Positions 25,543-34,490 of a stretch of DNA of 64,000 nucleotides are shown piece after piece. The stretch covers positions 1 through 64,000 of the forward strand of contig DASYAG010000120.1 of the NCBI GenBank assembly GCA_036501485.1, given 5' to 3'. The stretch's first letter is position 1, and the number at the start of each line of letters is the position of its first letter. The notes beneath the pieces were generated by a model. That model made no database searches. It was not told the origin of the DNA and saw only the letters and a program-made list of their open reading frames with translations. The position numbers and the translations under genes are program-made. This stretch comes from PALSA-607 sp036501485. GTDB taxonomy: Bacteria; Actinomycetota; Actinomycetes; Acidothermales; Acidothermaceae.

Positions 25543-26577
25543 TCAGCCGGTCGGTGTGGGGCTAGGGACCGGAATCGCCGAACCCGGCGGGCCTTCGTTC
25601 GCGGCCGGTGGCGAGCTCGGAGTGGCCGTCGCTGTCGCCGCACCAGAGCTCGGGCTGGTCGTCGGCGTCGCGCTGTCGCCCCCGCACACGCTGCCCGCGG
25701 GCACTTGGCAGTCGCCGGGCGCGACGATCCGCGCGTCGCTCGGGCTCACGAGCGTCAAGGAATCGGCGACGGAGACGAGGGACTGCACGTCACCGTTGCT
25801 GACCGGACCGTCGAGTGTGATTGCCGCACCACCCGTCGTCCAGCCGATGCCGGCGTAGGTATCTTCCTTCATGAATACGTAGCCCTCGCTGCCGTTGACG
25901 GTGATTGGTGTCGAAGCGACTGGGCGCGCGCTAGCGAAATCTCCCTGCATCGAATCGCCGTCGACCTTCGTCACTCGCAGTTGGATCGCATTCGTTCCGT
26001 CACCAGGAGCGCCAGACGCCGGGTCGTATTCGACGTACCACGTCACGCTGTCTGCGCATTGATTGCGCGAGATCGTGCCCCACGCGCCGTAGAGCACGTA
26101 ACCGGCGGGCGTCGCGGGCAGCATGTAGGTGAGACCCGCAACTTGTGCCGGCGAGGCGGTGACGTAGTAGTTCTCCGGCACGCAGCTCGTCGACGGCAAC
26201 ACCAAGCCGGGCGAGGGTGTCGCCGTTATGGTCGGCGTGCCAACAGGTGACGGGCTCGGCGTCACGTTGACAGTTGGTGTGGCCGACTGCGGAACCGGCG
26301 ATGCAACAGGCGTCGGTGTCGAAGAGCCCGAGCCAGGTGCGCCCGGAAGAATCGCGCGAGACGCGTTGGAGTGTGTGCCCACTACAACCGCCGACACAGC
26401 AGCGATTGCCGCAACCGCGGCGGCGGCCGACACGATCGTGACGACCGGACGGTTCTGCTTTTCGCCTGCTGCGACCGAGACCTCATTCAGGCGACCGCCA
26501 CTAATCGGCGTCCGGTCGGCAACGTTGTGAAGAGCAGCCCGCAATCGGGCGAGCGCTTCGTCGTCGTTGGGGGTCAT
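25543..26577 (-). CDS. Single-pass membrane protein, probable anti-sigma partner
   Basis: A 344-residue protein with a cytoplasmic N-terminus of about 43 residues, one membrane helix (VVTIVSAAAAVAAIAAVSAVV, about 44-64), a Pro/Thr/Ser spacer and an outer domain with Cys at SCVPENYY, NQCADS and DCQVPAGSVCGG. The C-terminus is again Ser/Thr/Pro rich. The start ATG has AAGGAG eight bases upstream and overlaps the sigma gene stop by four bases, so it is coupled to it. The topology and pairing suggest control of the sigma factor by an external signal. No zinc-binding anti-sigma motif is visible, so the regulatory role is inference. Confidence 0.75.
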   Translation of the reverse strand: MTPNDDEALARLRAALHNVADRTPISGGRLNEVSVAAGEKQNRPVVTIVSAAAAVAAIAAVSAVVVGTHSNASRAILPGAPGSGSSTPTPVASPVPQSATPTVNVTPSPSPVGTPTITATPSPGLVLPSTSCVPENYYVTASPAQVAGLTYMLPATPAGYVLYGAWGTISRNQCADSVTWYVEYDPASGAPGDGTNAIQLRVTKVDGDSMQGDFASARPVASTPITVNGSEGYVFMKEDTYAGIGWTTGGAAITLDGPVSNGDVQSLVSVADSLTLVSPSDARIVAPGDCQVPAGSVCGGDSATPTTSPSSGAATATATPSSPPAANEGPPGSAIPVPSPTPTG

Positions 26578-27083
26578 TGCATCTTCTCCTTGAGCTTTGC
26601 GAGCGCGCGGGCGGGCGACGACTTCACGGTGCCGGGCTTGCAGCCGAGCAACCGTGCGGTCTCCGCTTCTGAAAGGTCGAGGTAGAACCGCAGCACCAAC
26701 ACCGCGCGTTGCCGCGGCGGTAGCTGCTTGACGAGTTGCCACGTCTCGTCGACCTCCGCGGGGTCGACGGCCGACTCGCTCACGGTGGCGAGGTGCCTGC
26801 GTTCGCGGGCCGTGCGGCGATGGACATTCGTGCTCAGGTTCACGACCGAGCGCCGCAGGTACGCGGGCGGATCGCTCACCTGCGACTTGCTGCGCGCGAA
26901 CCCGATGAAGGCATCGTGCACGACGTCTTCGGCCGCTGCTGCCGAACCTGTCAGCAGGTGCGCAAGACGCACCAGCCCCGGCCGGCACCGGCGGTACAGG
27001 TGCTCGAGGCTGTCGCCGTCCGCCCGGGTCATGAGCCGGTCGGCGAGCCGGGCATCGCTCGCGTCCTGAGTCAGGCTGTACAT
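26574..27083 (-). CDS. SigE-family ECF RNA polymerase sigma factor
   Basis: A 169-residue ECF sigma factor. Region 2 is LEHLYRRCRPGLVRLAHLLTGS ... AEDVVHDAFIGFA; region 4 is LPPRQRAVLVLRFYLDLSEAETARLLG followed by CKPGTVKSSPARALAKLK, the DNA-binding helix-turn-helix. The length fits the actinobacterial SigE family. The frame is open far upstream; ATG 27083 is the only start giving a normal N-terminus, with GGGGTG 11 bases upstream. It shares four bases with the downstream membrane protein. Targets are unknown. Confidence 0.9.
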   Translation of the reverse strand: MYSLTQDASDARLADRLMTRADGDSLEHLYRRCRPGLVRLAHLLTGSAAAAEDVVHDAFIGFARSKSQVSDPPAYLRRSVVNLSTNVHRRTARERRHLATVSESAVDPAEVDETWQLVKQLPPRQRAVLVLRFYLDLSEAETARLLGCKPGTVKSSPARALAKLKEKMQ

Positions 27084-27157
27084 GCCATCAAGACACCCCA
27101 CCCCGCGGTTCGGTTCCATCTGGGCCGCCGCGCCCGTCGGGTGCCACCCGCCAGGAC

Positions 27158-28243
27158 TCAGCAGACGGTGTGCATCCAGCCGTGCGGGTCGGGCGCGGTG
27201 CCGTACTGGACGGCGAGCAGCGAATCGCGCAGATCCTGGGTGACCTTGCCGGGGTGGCCGTCGCCCATCGTGAGCTCTCCCCCGCGCCAAGCCAACCGTC
27301 CGAGAGGTGTCACCGCCGCCGCTGTACCGCAGGCGAAAACCTCGGTGATGCGCCCCGATGTCACGCCGGATCGCCACTCGTCGATGTCGATCGGACGTTG
27401 CTGGGTCGCGTGTCCGTGCTCCGCGGCGATGGTCAGGATCGCGTCGCGCGTGACACCCTCCAGGATCGTGCCGGACACCGGCGGCGTCACCAACGTTCCG
27501 TCGTCGAACACGAAGTAGACATTCATGCCGCCGAGCTCTTCGACCCAACGCTTCTCGACTGCATCGAGGAAAACGACCTGGTCGCAGCCGTTCGCGCTGG
27601 CCTCTTGCTGCGCGACGAGACTGGCCGCATAGTTGCCCGCGCACTTCGCCGCTCCAGTACCGCCCGGAGCCGCCCGCGTGTACTCCTCCGACAGCCAGAT
27701 CGACACCGGATGCAGGCCACCGGCGAAGTACGCGCCGGCAGGCGAGGCAATGATCAGGAACGTCACATGATTGGCAGGCCGGACGCCGAGGAAGGCCTCG
27801 GTCGCCATCATGAACGGCCTGATGTACAAGCTCTTTTCTTCTTCTGGCGACACCCACGTGCGATCGGCCTCGATCAGCAGGTCGGCGGCCGTCACGAAGT
27901 CGTCGACCGGCAGTTCAGGCAGCGCGAGCCGTGCCGCCGACCGCTGGAACCGTCGTCCGTTCGCGTCCGGCCTGAACGTCTTGATCGAACCGTCCGGCTG
28001 CACGTAGGCCTTGAAGCCCTCGAAGATCGACTGCCCGTAGTGGAAAACGGCAGTCGCCGGGTCGAGCGCGAGCGGACCGTAAGGTCGCAAGCTCGCGTTG
28101 TGCCAGCCCTCGTCCGGCGTCCAGGTGATCGTGACCATGTGGTCGGTGAAGACGCGGCCGAAGCCGGGATTCGCGAGTAGCTCATCACGTTGAGCGGCCG
28201 GCACCGGCTCGGTCGGGTCGGTGCGGGTAAATTCGATGGTCAT
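27158..28243 (-). CDS. ilvE: Branched-chain amino acid aminotransferase
   Basis: A 361-residue class IV PLP aminotransferase that makes leucine, isoleucine and valine from their 2-oxo acids with glutamate. The PLP Lys is in GAAKCAGNYAASL (about residue 200); VEELGGMNVYFVF and PPVSGTILEGVTRD are the family motifs. Length fits the long actinobacterial/eukaryotic-type BCAT. The ATG has AAGGA seven bases upstream. It follows leuB by 182 bases on the same strand. Confidence 0.96.
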   Translation of the reverse strand: MTIEFTRTDPTEPVPAAQRDELLANPGFGRVFTDHMVTITWTPDEGWHNASLRPYGPLALDPATAVFHYGQSIFEGFKAYVQPDGSIKTFRPDANGRRFQRSAARLALPELPVDDFVTAADLLIEADRTWVSPEEEKSLYIRPFMMATEAFLGVRPANHVTFLIIASPAGAYFAGGLHPVSIWLSEEYTRAAPGGTGAAKCAGNYAASLVAQQEASANGCDQVVFLDAVEKRWVEELGGMNVYFVFDDGTLVTPPVSGTILEGVTRDAILTIAAEHGHATQQRPIDIDEWRSGVTSGRITEVFACGTAAAVTPLGRLAWRGGELTMGDGHPGKVTQDLRDSLLAVQYGTAPDPHGWMHTVC

Positions 28244-28425
28244 TGCTCAATCCTTACGGTCATGTGGTTGCGACGCTAGCCCACCGCGTTGTGTGTGGGC
28301 TGGATGACCCGGCTGGCCTCGGTAACTCACGAGGCTGGGTCGCAAGAAGCAGGGCCGGACGCCGGTCAGCTGGCGATTCGTTGTCGGCGCGCGGCTGGCT
28401 GCCGGCAGGCGTTCCGGCTGCAGGT

Positions 28426-29517
28426 TCAGCCGGCGACGCGGGCGGCCAGTGCGTCGCCGACCTCGTGGGTCGCGCGGCGGACCGGCTTAGGTACTCGGCC
28501 GGAGGCTGAGTCAGACGTAGTGGCTCGGTCTAGTTCAGCCAGGTCGGCCGCGACGGCGGCTTCGACGGTGGCGGCTGCTTCGGGGAGTCCGAGGTGGTCG
28601 AGCAGCATCGCGACCGAGAGCACGGTCGCGGTGGGGTCGGCAATCGCCTTGCCCGCAATGTCGGGCGCGCTGCCGTGCACCGGCTCGAACATGCTGGGCG
28701 TCGTCCGGGCCGGATTGATGTTGCCGCTGGCCGCGAGCCCGATGCCACCAGCGATCGCGGCGCCGAGGTCGGTGAGGATGTCGCCGAACAGGTTGTCGGT
28801 CACGATGACGTCGAAGCGCTGCGGATCGGTGACGAAGTAAATGGTCGCGGCGTCGACGTGGCAGTAGTCGACCGCAACGTCAGGGAAGTCGGCCGAGACC
28901 GCCTTGACCGTTCTGGTCCACAGATCACCGGAGTGCACGAGCACGTTGTTCTTATGCACCAAGGTCAGCTTGCGCCGCGGACGATTTGCAGCGCGGGCGA
29001 ACGCGTCGCGCACAACACGCTCGACACCGTAGGCGGTGTTGACGCTTTCTTCGGTCGCGATCTCGTGTGGTGTGCCCTTGCGCAGGAAGCCACCGGCGCC
29101 CGCGTATGCACCTTCGGTGCCTTCGCGGATCACCACGAAGTCGATGTCGGCCGGACCGACTCCGGCGAGCGGGCTCGTGACGCCCGGGAAAAGCTTCACC
29201 GGGCGCAGGTTCACGAAGTGGTCGAGCTCGAATCGCAGGCGTAGAAGTAGGCCGCGCTCGAGCACCCCGCTGGGCACCCCTGGATCGCCGACTGCACCGA
29301 GCAGGATCGCGTCATGCCCGCGCAGTTCGTCGAGCACCGAATCTGGGAGGGTCTCGCCGGTCGCGTGCCACCGCCGGGCGCCAAGGTCGTACTCGGTTCG
29401 CTCGACCTTCACGTCGTAGGCAGGCGTCACCGCGTCGAGGACCTTCAGACCCTCGTCGACCACCTCGGGGCCGATGCCATCACCAGCGATGACGGCCAGA
29501 CGCACGCTGCGAGCCAT
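28426..29517 (-). CDS. leuB: 3-isopropylmalate dehydrogenase
   Basis: A 363-residue isocitrate/isopropylmalate dehydrogenase family protein that oxidises 3-isopropylmalate in leucine synthesis and, with citramalate-derived 3-methylmalate, serves isoleucine synthesis. Visible motifs are GDGIGPEVV at the N-terminus, the substrate Arg residues of LLRLRFELDHFVNLRPVK, and NLFGDILTDLGAAIAGG. TACGCT (29524-29529, minus strand) stands six bases before the ATG, so the transcript may be leaderless. leuA and leuCD are not in the window. Confidence 0.96.
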   Translation of the reverse strand: MARSVRLAVIAGDGIGPEVVDEGLKVLDAVTPAYDVKVERTEYDLGARRWHATGETLPDSVLDELRGHDAILLGAVGDPGVPSGVLERGLLLRLRFELDHFVNLRPVKLFPGVTSPLAGVGPADIDFVVIREGTEGAYAGAGGFLRKGTPHEIATEESVNTAYGVERVVRDAFARAANRPRRKLTLVHKNNVLVHSGDLWTRTVKAVSADFPDVAVDYCHVDAATIYFVTDPQRFDVIVTDNLFGDILTDLGAAIAGGIGLAASGNINPARTTPSMFEPVHGSAPDIAGKAIADPTATVLSVAMLLDHLGLPEAAATVEAAVAADLAELDRATTSDSASGRVPKPVRRATHEVGDALAARVAG

Positions 29518-29648
29518 GTCCCCAGCGTACCGGCCGTCTCAGAAACACGGCATCAGATCTCAAGATGCGAGACAGGCCCTGTGATGCCGACAGTCGGATG
29601 TTCCGACTGGATAACAACAAGCTTTCGGGACGCGCACCGATGACCGCG

Positions 29649-30287
29649 TCAAGGCAGGTCGGCGGTAGCACGCTGTTTTAGGCGGGTCTCCGCGCCAGGG
29701 TCGGGGGTGCCTTGCACAATGCGCTCTGCGACTGACGCGGGGAACATCGTCGCGATGTCGTGTGCGTACGCCGCTCCGTCGCCGGGCACGCGCCACGTCG
29801 TCACGACTGTGTGTGGGCCGCTGCCATTCACCTGTAGCAGAACAGGCACAGACACGCCTGTTCCTGGCTCGACGTTGGACTTGGTGCCGTAGAACTCCTC
29901 GCATAGCGTCCAGACGTAGACGTCGCGCCCGTCGGAGGATTGACCGAGGATGTCGACCGAGCAGTACACGCGCCCACCGAAGTTCGGGCCGCCAAGCCCG
30001 CGGTGCAACCAATCACGGTCAGATTCGAAAAAGTGCTGCAGCACTCCCGTCTCAGTACTCAGGTCAGGCGAGGGCGGCGCGGGAGTGGGCGGCGCAGACG
30101 ACGGCGCGTACCCCGCCGGCAGGCTGTCAGAGGCAGTAGTCAGCACCTTCGACGATGCGGTAGTACCACCCGTTGGTCCGCCGGCCGTGGACAGCGCGGG
30201 GGCTGCAGGTTCGCGGCCGCTCGCACCACATCCGACCAACAGCAGAAAAGTCACGCCAAACCCGACCCGCAGCGCCACTGCACCCAT
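29649..30287 (-). CDS. Putative lipoprotein of unknown function
   Basis: A 212-residue protein with signal sequence VALRVGFGVTFLLLVGC; LVGC is a lipobox. A Thr/Ser/Pro spacer runs to about residue 75. The outer domain (VLQHFFESDRDWLHRGL, VYCSVDILG, VWTLCEEFYG) has two Cys that could pair. The ATG at 30287 has GAGGGA four bases upstream; the longer frame from 30326 lacks this. I do not recognise the domain. It may bind at the cell surface; no neighbour suggests a partner. Confidence 0.72.
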   Translation of the reverse strand: MGAVALRVGFGVTFLLLVGCGASGREPAAPALSTAGGPTGGTTASSKVLTTASDSLPAGYAPSSAPPTPAPPSPDLSTETGVLQHFFESDRDWLHRGLGGPNFGGRVYCSVDILGQSSDGRDVYVWTLCEEFYGTKSNVEPGTGVSVPVLLQVNGSGPHTVVTTWRVPGDGAAYAHDIATMFPASVAERIVQGTPDPGAETRLKQRATADLP

Positions 30288-30436
30288 CGGGTCCCTCTCT
30301 CGCCAATGCGGGTGATCGCCGATCATGAGACGCGCCAGCCCCTACGCGGGTTGGCAACCCAACGTGGTGACGCTGACTTTACGAACACCGTCTGTCGGGT
30401 CAAACGACACACACATTGCCACTTACACGCACTGCG

Positions 30437-30742
30437 TCAGCTGCTTCTTAGCCAAGCGGCCGACCGCATGTCGAGCGGTGCGTCCCTTGGATCATCGAGT
30501 CCTCGGCGCTCCAGTTCGTCGAACCAGCGCTCGCGCTGCGACTCGGGGAGGCGCGTGCCACACCAGGGGCAGAACCGGATCATTGCGGCGGACTCGCCGC
30601 CGTCATGGACGAGTAGCCCATATTCCTGGAATTGAGGCCAGAAGGTCACGAGCTTGTCGGGACACTGATCCGCGGCGGGGTGCTTCTGGCAGACGAGTTC
30701 GATCTGCTCGCGCATGTGCTCGCAGCACCGGGCTTCCGTCAC
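30437..30742 (-). CDS. DUF6980-like small Cys-rich protein
   Basis: About 101 residues with CCEHMREQIELVC near the start and FCPWCGTRLPESQRERWFDEL near the middle; the Cys pairs look like a zinc ribbon. The second phrase is characteristic of the DUF6980 family, small soluble proteins of unknown role. I placed the start at GTG 30742 so that the Cys pair lies close to the N-terminus as in relatives; GTG 30760 is possible. It stands alone, divergent from the GNAT gene. Confidence 0.7.
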   Translation of the reverse strand: MTEARCCEHMREQIELVCQKHPAADQCPDKLVTFWPQFQEYGLLVHDGGESAAMIRFCPWCGTRLPESQRERWFDELERRGLDDPRDAPLDMRSAAWLRSS

Positions 30743-30870
30743 GTTCCAAGTCTGCCGCACGTAGGCTCTGCGCAGTCTCCAGCCGACGCCGAATAGCGTG
30801 GGCCGATGCCCCGTGCACCTCCCCGAAGAACTCGCGTGCAGGACGACCGTTAAGTCAGTACGGTGCGATT

Positions 30871-31329
30871 GTGACCGCGGATGAGTTCGTGCCAGCCGAC
30901 TTCACTCCACCGACGTCACTTGTCGCTGTTCAGTTCCGTCTCGAACCGCTAGGGCCGCAGCACAATGAGGCCGATTATGCCGCCTGGATGTCGAGCATCG
31001 AGCACATACGCTCGACTCCGGGCTTTCCCGACGGCAACTGGCCACCACTTGCCGGCATGACGCTCGATAAAAACCTCAGTGACCTTCAACACCACGCCGA
31101 CGACTTCGCGCAGCGCCGCGGCTTCACGTTCACCGTTCTGGACCCAAGCGACAACGACGTCATCGGTTGCGTCTACCTGTACCCCTCGGCGACCGACGAT
31201 TGGGACGTCACAGTGCAGTCCTGGGTGCGGGCCAACAGATCGGAGCTAGACCAACCACTCGCCGACGCCCTCGCAAGCTGGCTCTCAAGCGACTGGCCGT
31301 GGCAGCGCGTGGACCGCTGCGGTCGCTGA
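30871..31329 (+). CDS. GNAT-family N-acetyltransferase-like protein
   Basis: About 152 residues. FRLEPLGPQHNEADYAAWMSSIEHIRST at the start and GFTFTVLDPSDNDVIGCVYLYP, SWVRANRSELDQPLADALASWL later follow the strand-helix order of the GNAT fold, though the acetyl-CoA loop is weakly conserved. It starts with GTG; TACGGT at 30859-30864 is six bases upstream and there is no ribosome site, so the mRNA is probably leaderless. Substrate unknown. Confidence 0.7.
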   Translation: MTADEFVPADFTPPTSLVAVQFRLEPLGPQHNEADYAAWMSSIEHIRSTPGFPDGNWPPLAGMTLDKNLSDLQHHADDFAQRRGFTFTVLDPSDNDVIGCVYLYPSATDDWDVTVQSWVRANRSELDQPLADALASWLSSDWPWQRVDRCGR

Positions 31330-31384
31330 CTCGCAGTGCGCTCATGCCGCGGTGACGCTCGTTTAACTGAGCCTGTGGGTCGCT

Positions 31385-31936
31385 CTATGAAGCCCCTGGG
31401 CACACCTGTGTCAGTGGTCCACTAGTCAAGCTGTCCAGAGTTGCGGTGCTGGTCTGGTTGCCGAACAAGCTGCGTGTCTCGATGTTGAGGCCCAGCGGCG
31501 CACGGAGCTTCGTGCAGTCGAGCAGGTATACGACCGTCACTGTTTCGGGGCGGTCAGAGTGAGCCGTGAAGGCTGCGACGAGGGCCCCGTCGGGAGCGGG
31601 TTTGTTGCTGTCAGGAGCAGGCGGGAAGGTGCCGTCGAAACGGGCACTGACGATGCGAGCTCCGGGCTGCGCCGCGCGAAATCCAGTGACCCGCACCGGC
31701 AGCTGCGTGCCGTCGGACAGCGTGAGCACGACGGTAAGTCGGCTGCCGTCAGCGGTTGCCGAGTCATATGACGCGTTGATGTGCGGGTGGAAGAAGCCGA
31801 TCTGCGACAGGACCAGCACGCCCACGGCCGCTACGAGAACCGCCGCTGAAATCGGGACCCGAAACCGAGCGGGTGACGGCCGGACCTGCGCCCATAAATC
31901 GTCAGGGAGCCACGTCCGCTCGTCGAGTGACGACAT
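31385..31936 (-). CDS. Small single-pass membrane protein of unknown function
   Basis: A 183-residue protein: a short cytoplasmic N-terminus, one membrane helix (VPISAAVLVAAVGVLVLSQIGFF, about 28-50) and an outer beta-rich domain with two Cys (LLDCTK, QVCPGAS) that may pair. The ATG has GGAAGGG six bases upstream; the longer frame from 32101 overlaps the divergent gene. I recognise no family. Its start lies only 87 bases from the divergent membrane-protein gene at 32023, so the two share a promoter region. Confidence 0.65.
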   Translation of the reverse strand: MSSLDERTWLPDDLWAQVRPSPARFRVPISAAVLVAAVGVLVLSQIGFFHPHINASYDSATADGSRLTVVLTLSDGTQLPVRVTGFRAAQPGARIVSARFDGTFPPAPDSNKPAPDGALVAAFTAHSDRPETVTVVYLLDCTKLRAPLGLNIETRSLFGNQTSTATLDSLTSGPLTQVCPGAS

Positions 31937-32022
31937 CCCGAACCCTTCCGTCTGTATCAGCCACATGGTACAAAGTGACAGGTCGCTGTCATTCCCGCAA
32001 GTCACGCTCTGCAGGGAGCCGG

Positions 32023-32913
32023 ATGAGTGTCGTTGTGGTGTTCGTCGTTCTCGCGGCGCTCGCCTGCTGTTTGGCGCTTCCGTGGTGGCCGTTGAGCTCA
32101 CTCAACCGCGCTACGGTCGCCGAGTTCGCGGCGTCCCACAACCTGGCATTGACACCAACGAATGGGCGCTACGTCGTCGACTACCTCGTCCGCAACTTGC
32201 GCTGGCGTCGCTGGGGCGGCTTCGTCGGACTGGCGCTGGCGGTCGTCCTGTCGAGCGCGTTTACGCACACAACGACGACCACGTCTGTGAGCGGAGGCAC
32301 GACCGTCACCTCGACACACACCAACCACTCAGTGACCTGGTTGCTGTTGATCGGCATCGGCTACTTCGGCGGTGCGCTAATCGCGGAGTGGCGAAGTGGT
32401 GCCGCGATCACGGGCCCCCGGCGCGCCGCCTCATTGCAAGTCCGCGACGCGCGTGACTATCTCGATCCCGTAGTCAGGCGCACCACGTACGGTGCCTTGG
32501 CTGCCGGCGTGGCACTCTTCACTGCGGTCACAGTGTGGCCCCACTACAGGACATTCGCATCCCTGCCTCAGCGAATCGGACTGCTGGCGTTGCTTCTTCT
32601 CGTCGTCGTCATCACCGAGGCCGCTACGCAGTGGGTTGCACGGCGGCCACAACCGTTCGACGATGACCTGCTGCCGGCACGCGAGGCGATACGCACGAGC
32701 TGCGTCAACCTGCTTGGTGGTATCGGCGTTGCGTTCGCCTGGCTCGTGTTGTCATTAGTAGCGACGAGTTCGCGTGTGCATGGTCCGGGAGCGATTAATC
32801 CCGTGGCGAATGTGACGGCCGCCGTAGCGTTCGTGGCGTCCGTACAGTGCTGGCTTCGGATCCGGCGTCGCGCCTGGACAACTGACTTCCGACGTTCGCG
32901 AGCCGTTGCTTGA
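32023..32913 (+). CDS. Multi-pass membrane protein of unknown function
   Basis: A 296-residue protein with about six hydrophobic segments: residues 2-22, near 65-80, 105-125, 160-175, 185-205 and 235-285 (the last probably two helices). RNLRWRRWGGF in the first loop is basic. The ATG has GGGAG four bases upstream. Its stop overlaps the TTG start of a YtrA-like regulator by four bases, the arrangement seen when a GntR/YtrA regulator controls a membrane or transport gene. Unknown role. Confidence 0.7.
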   Translation: MSVVVVFVVLAALACCLALPWWPLSSLNRATVAEFAASHNLALTPTNGRYVVDYLVRNLRWRRWGGFVGLALAVVLSSAFTHTTTTTSVSGGTTVTSTHTNHSVTWLLLIGIGYFGGALIAEWRSGAAITGPRRAASLQVRDARDYLDPVVRRTTYGALAAGVALFTAVTVWPHYRTFASLPQRIGLLALLLLVVVITEAATQWVARRPQPFDDDLLPAREAIRTSCVNLLGGIGVAFAWLVLSLVATSSRVHGPGAINPVANVTAAVAFVASVQCWLRIRRRAWTTDFRRSRAVA

Positions 32914-33293
32914 TAGTCGAGATCGATGCGCAATCTCCAGTGCCGCCATACGAACAACTGCGCGCACAGATCGCGACGCTTGCCGCGAGCGGTGTACTGC
33001 GCGCTGGTGACCGACTCCCCACCATCCGCCAGCTCGCCGGCGACCTTGGACTTGCAGCCGGCACGGTCGCGCGCGCGTACACGGAGTTGGAAGGCGCAGG
33101 CGTGCTCACCACTCACGGCCGGCGCGGAACCTTCGTGGTCGAACCCAGCCGCGCCAACCCCACGCTGTCTGCCAGCGAACGCGACCGTCGCCTCAGTGAA
33201 GCCGCCGACGCATACGCACTCGCAGCCCGCCAACTAGGCATCAATCCGACGGCCGCGATCCGCCATGCGGAAGCGGCCCTGGCGAGACGGTAA
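32910..33293 (+). CDS. YtrA-subfamily GntR transcriptional regulator
   Basis: A 127-residue protein with only the winged-helix domain (PPYEQLRAQIATLAASGVL, LPTIRQLAGDLGLAAGTVARAYTELEGAGVL, THGRRGTFV) and a short helical tail, which is the YtrA type. It starts with TTG inside the stop of the membrane-protein gene and ends 90 bases before a small membrane protein. It probably regulates its own operon. Confidence 0.85.
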   Translation: MIVEIDAQSPVPPYEQLRAQIATLAASGVLRAGDRLPTIRQLAGDLGLAAGTVARAYTELEGAGVLTTHGRRGTFVVEPSRANPTLSASERDRRLSEAADAYALAARQLGINPTAAIRHAEAALARR

Positions 33294-33383
33294 GGCCGTC
33301 GTCGATTGGCCAAGCGTGCGTTTCGGACACGCACAGTGGGGCAAGCTCCGTCGCAAGCGCAGCAAGCGAGCAAAGGGGAAGCC

Positions 33384-33611
33384 GTGCGTTACGTATTCGG
33401 CATGCTGTTCATAGTGGCTGGCATCGCGCAGATCGCCTTCCGCGCACGAACGGCGCGCGCCAGCGCGGCTTCCAACAGTGTGATGTTCAACGGGCACATG
33501 AGTGGCCGCGGATGGATCCGTTACAACACCACGATGGCCGCGTTCATCGGTGGCATCTTCGTGGTGCTCGGCATCCTCATGTTCAGTGGCGTTCTCGGTC
33601 CGATTCACTGA
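33384..33611 (+). CDS. Small two-helix membrane protein
   Basis: A 75-residue protein with hydrophobic segments YVFGMLFIVAGIAQIAF and MAAFIGGIFVVLGILMF. GTG 33384 was chosen for the AAAGGGGAAG site just upstream; the frame is open from 33306 without such a site. Same strand as the YtrA-like gene, 90 bases downstream. No family recognised. Confidence 0.55.
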   Translation: MRYVFGMLFIVAGIAQIAFRARTARASAASNSVMFNGHMSGRGWIRYNTTMAAFIGGIFVVLGILMFSGVLGPIH

Positions 33612-33653
33612 CGCTCGTTTTCGGGAGATTGGAATTCGGTTAGGGCGGGCGGT

Positions 33654-33866
33654 GTGACGTACTGGACCGGACGACGGGCCCGAGCGCGGCGGGTGCTGCC
33701 CTGGATGCTGCCTTGGCTGGCGATCCTTTGGTGGGGCGGCTACGCCGCAGGCGAGCGCGCAAGCTTCCAGCTAATTGGAGCGGTCGTCTTGACCGTGGCA
33801 GCAGTCGTTTGCGTGGTGTACGTCGCCGCTACCCGAACTCGCTACGCAAAACGTCGTCACAGCTAG
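33654..33866 (+). CDS. Small two-helix membrane protein
   Basis: A 70-residue protein: basic N-terminus (TGRRARARRV), two hydrophobic segments (WMLPWLAILWWGGYAAG and IGAVVLTVAAVVCVVYVA) and a basic C-terminus. It starts with GTG preceded by GGGCGG. Forty-two bases after the previous small membrane gene, so possibly cotranscribed. No family recognised. Confidence 0.5.
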   Translation: MTYWTGRRARARRVLPWMLPWLAILWWGGYAAGERASFQLIGAVVLTVAAVVCVVYVAATRTRYAKRRHS

Positions 33867-33877
33867 CTGAAGGTGAG

Positions 33878-34477
33878 TTAGCGGCCGAAAGCCCACGCAA
33901 CCATCAGTGGAAACTCCTCCTTCCAGAACACACCGCCGTGCGAGCCGACGCGCTCCGTCATGACGACGTCCGCGCCTGCGTCGCGCAGCGCGGTTGCCCA
34001 TCGGGCTGCGCTGTCGACGAAGAAGGGCTCCAGCGTGCCCGCGACGAGATAAGCACGCGAGATCGGCATCACGTCTGGCGGTCGGTAACCCGCACCCGGC
34101 GAGGCGCAGAAAACCGTGCCATAGAGGTCAGGATGCCGAACACCCATGGCGAGTGCGAGCTCTCCGCTCGCCGACACACCGAATACCGCAGTGCGGTCGG
34201 CAGGCAGCGCAACGGCGAATCGTGCTCGCACCCATAGGCGTACGTCCGCAACGAAGAAGTTCTCATGAGCCGCGAACCGCTGTGACGTCTCGACCGCCGT
34301 CGTACTCCAACGTCTCCGTGACGAGATCACCCATGGCCGCGCCTCGATCCTCGACGGGGCTCAGTGCCGCTCGGCGGGCCGCACATGGACAACCCTCGGC
34401 AGGGATGGCTCGGGCCCGTCGCCCAACGCCATCAGCACGATCAACGCCGGCCAGCTGATGCTGTCCGCGACCGGCAC
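33878..34477 (-). pseudogene. Eroded alpha/beta-hydrolase-fold esterase
   Basis: The open 3' part (33878 to about 34300) encodes RFAAHENFFVADVRLWV, the nucleophile elbow AVFGVSASGE, SPGAGYRPPDVMP, YLVAGTLEPFF and FPLMVAWAFGR, the C-terminal half of an Enterochelin-esterase-like hydrolase. Upstream on the same strand, but in shifted frames, lie GPEPSLPRVVHVRPAERH and then VTETLEYDGGRDVTAV, which look like the N-terminal part. The stretch expected between DGGRDVT and RFAAHE, with strand and oxyanion region, is missing. The GTG at 34477 comes 14 bases after the serA stop. Best read as a gene broken by an internal deletion and frame changes; an alternative is a short functional fragment. Confidence 0.6.
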
Positions 34478-34490
34478 CGCCGTCGTCCGG

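Noticed and set aside
27084..27857. N-terminal 258 codons of the open frame containing the sigma factor
   Set aside because: They are antisense-type Arg/Gly/His-rich sequence overlapping ilvE; the sigma factor similarity starts after the ATG at 27083.
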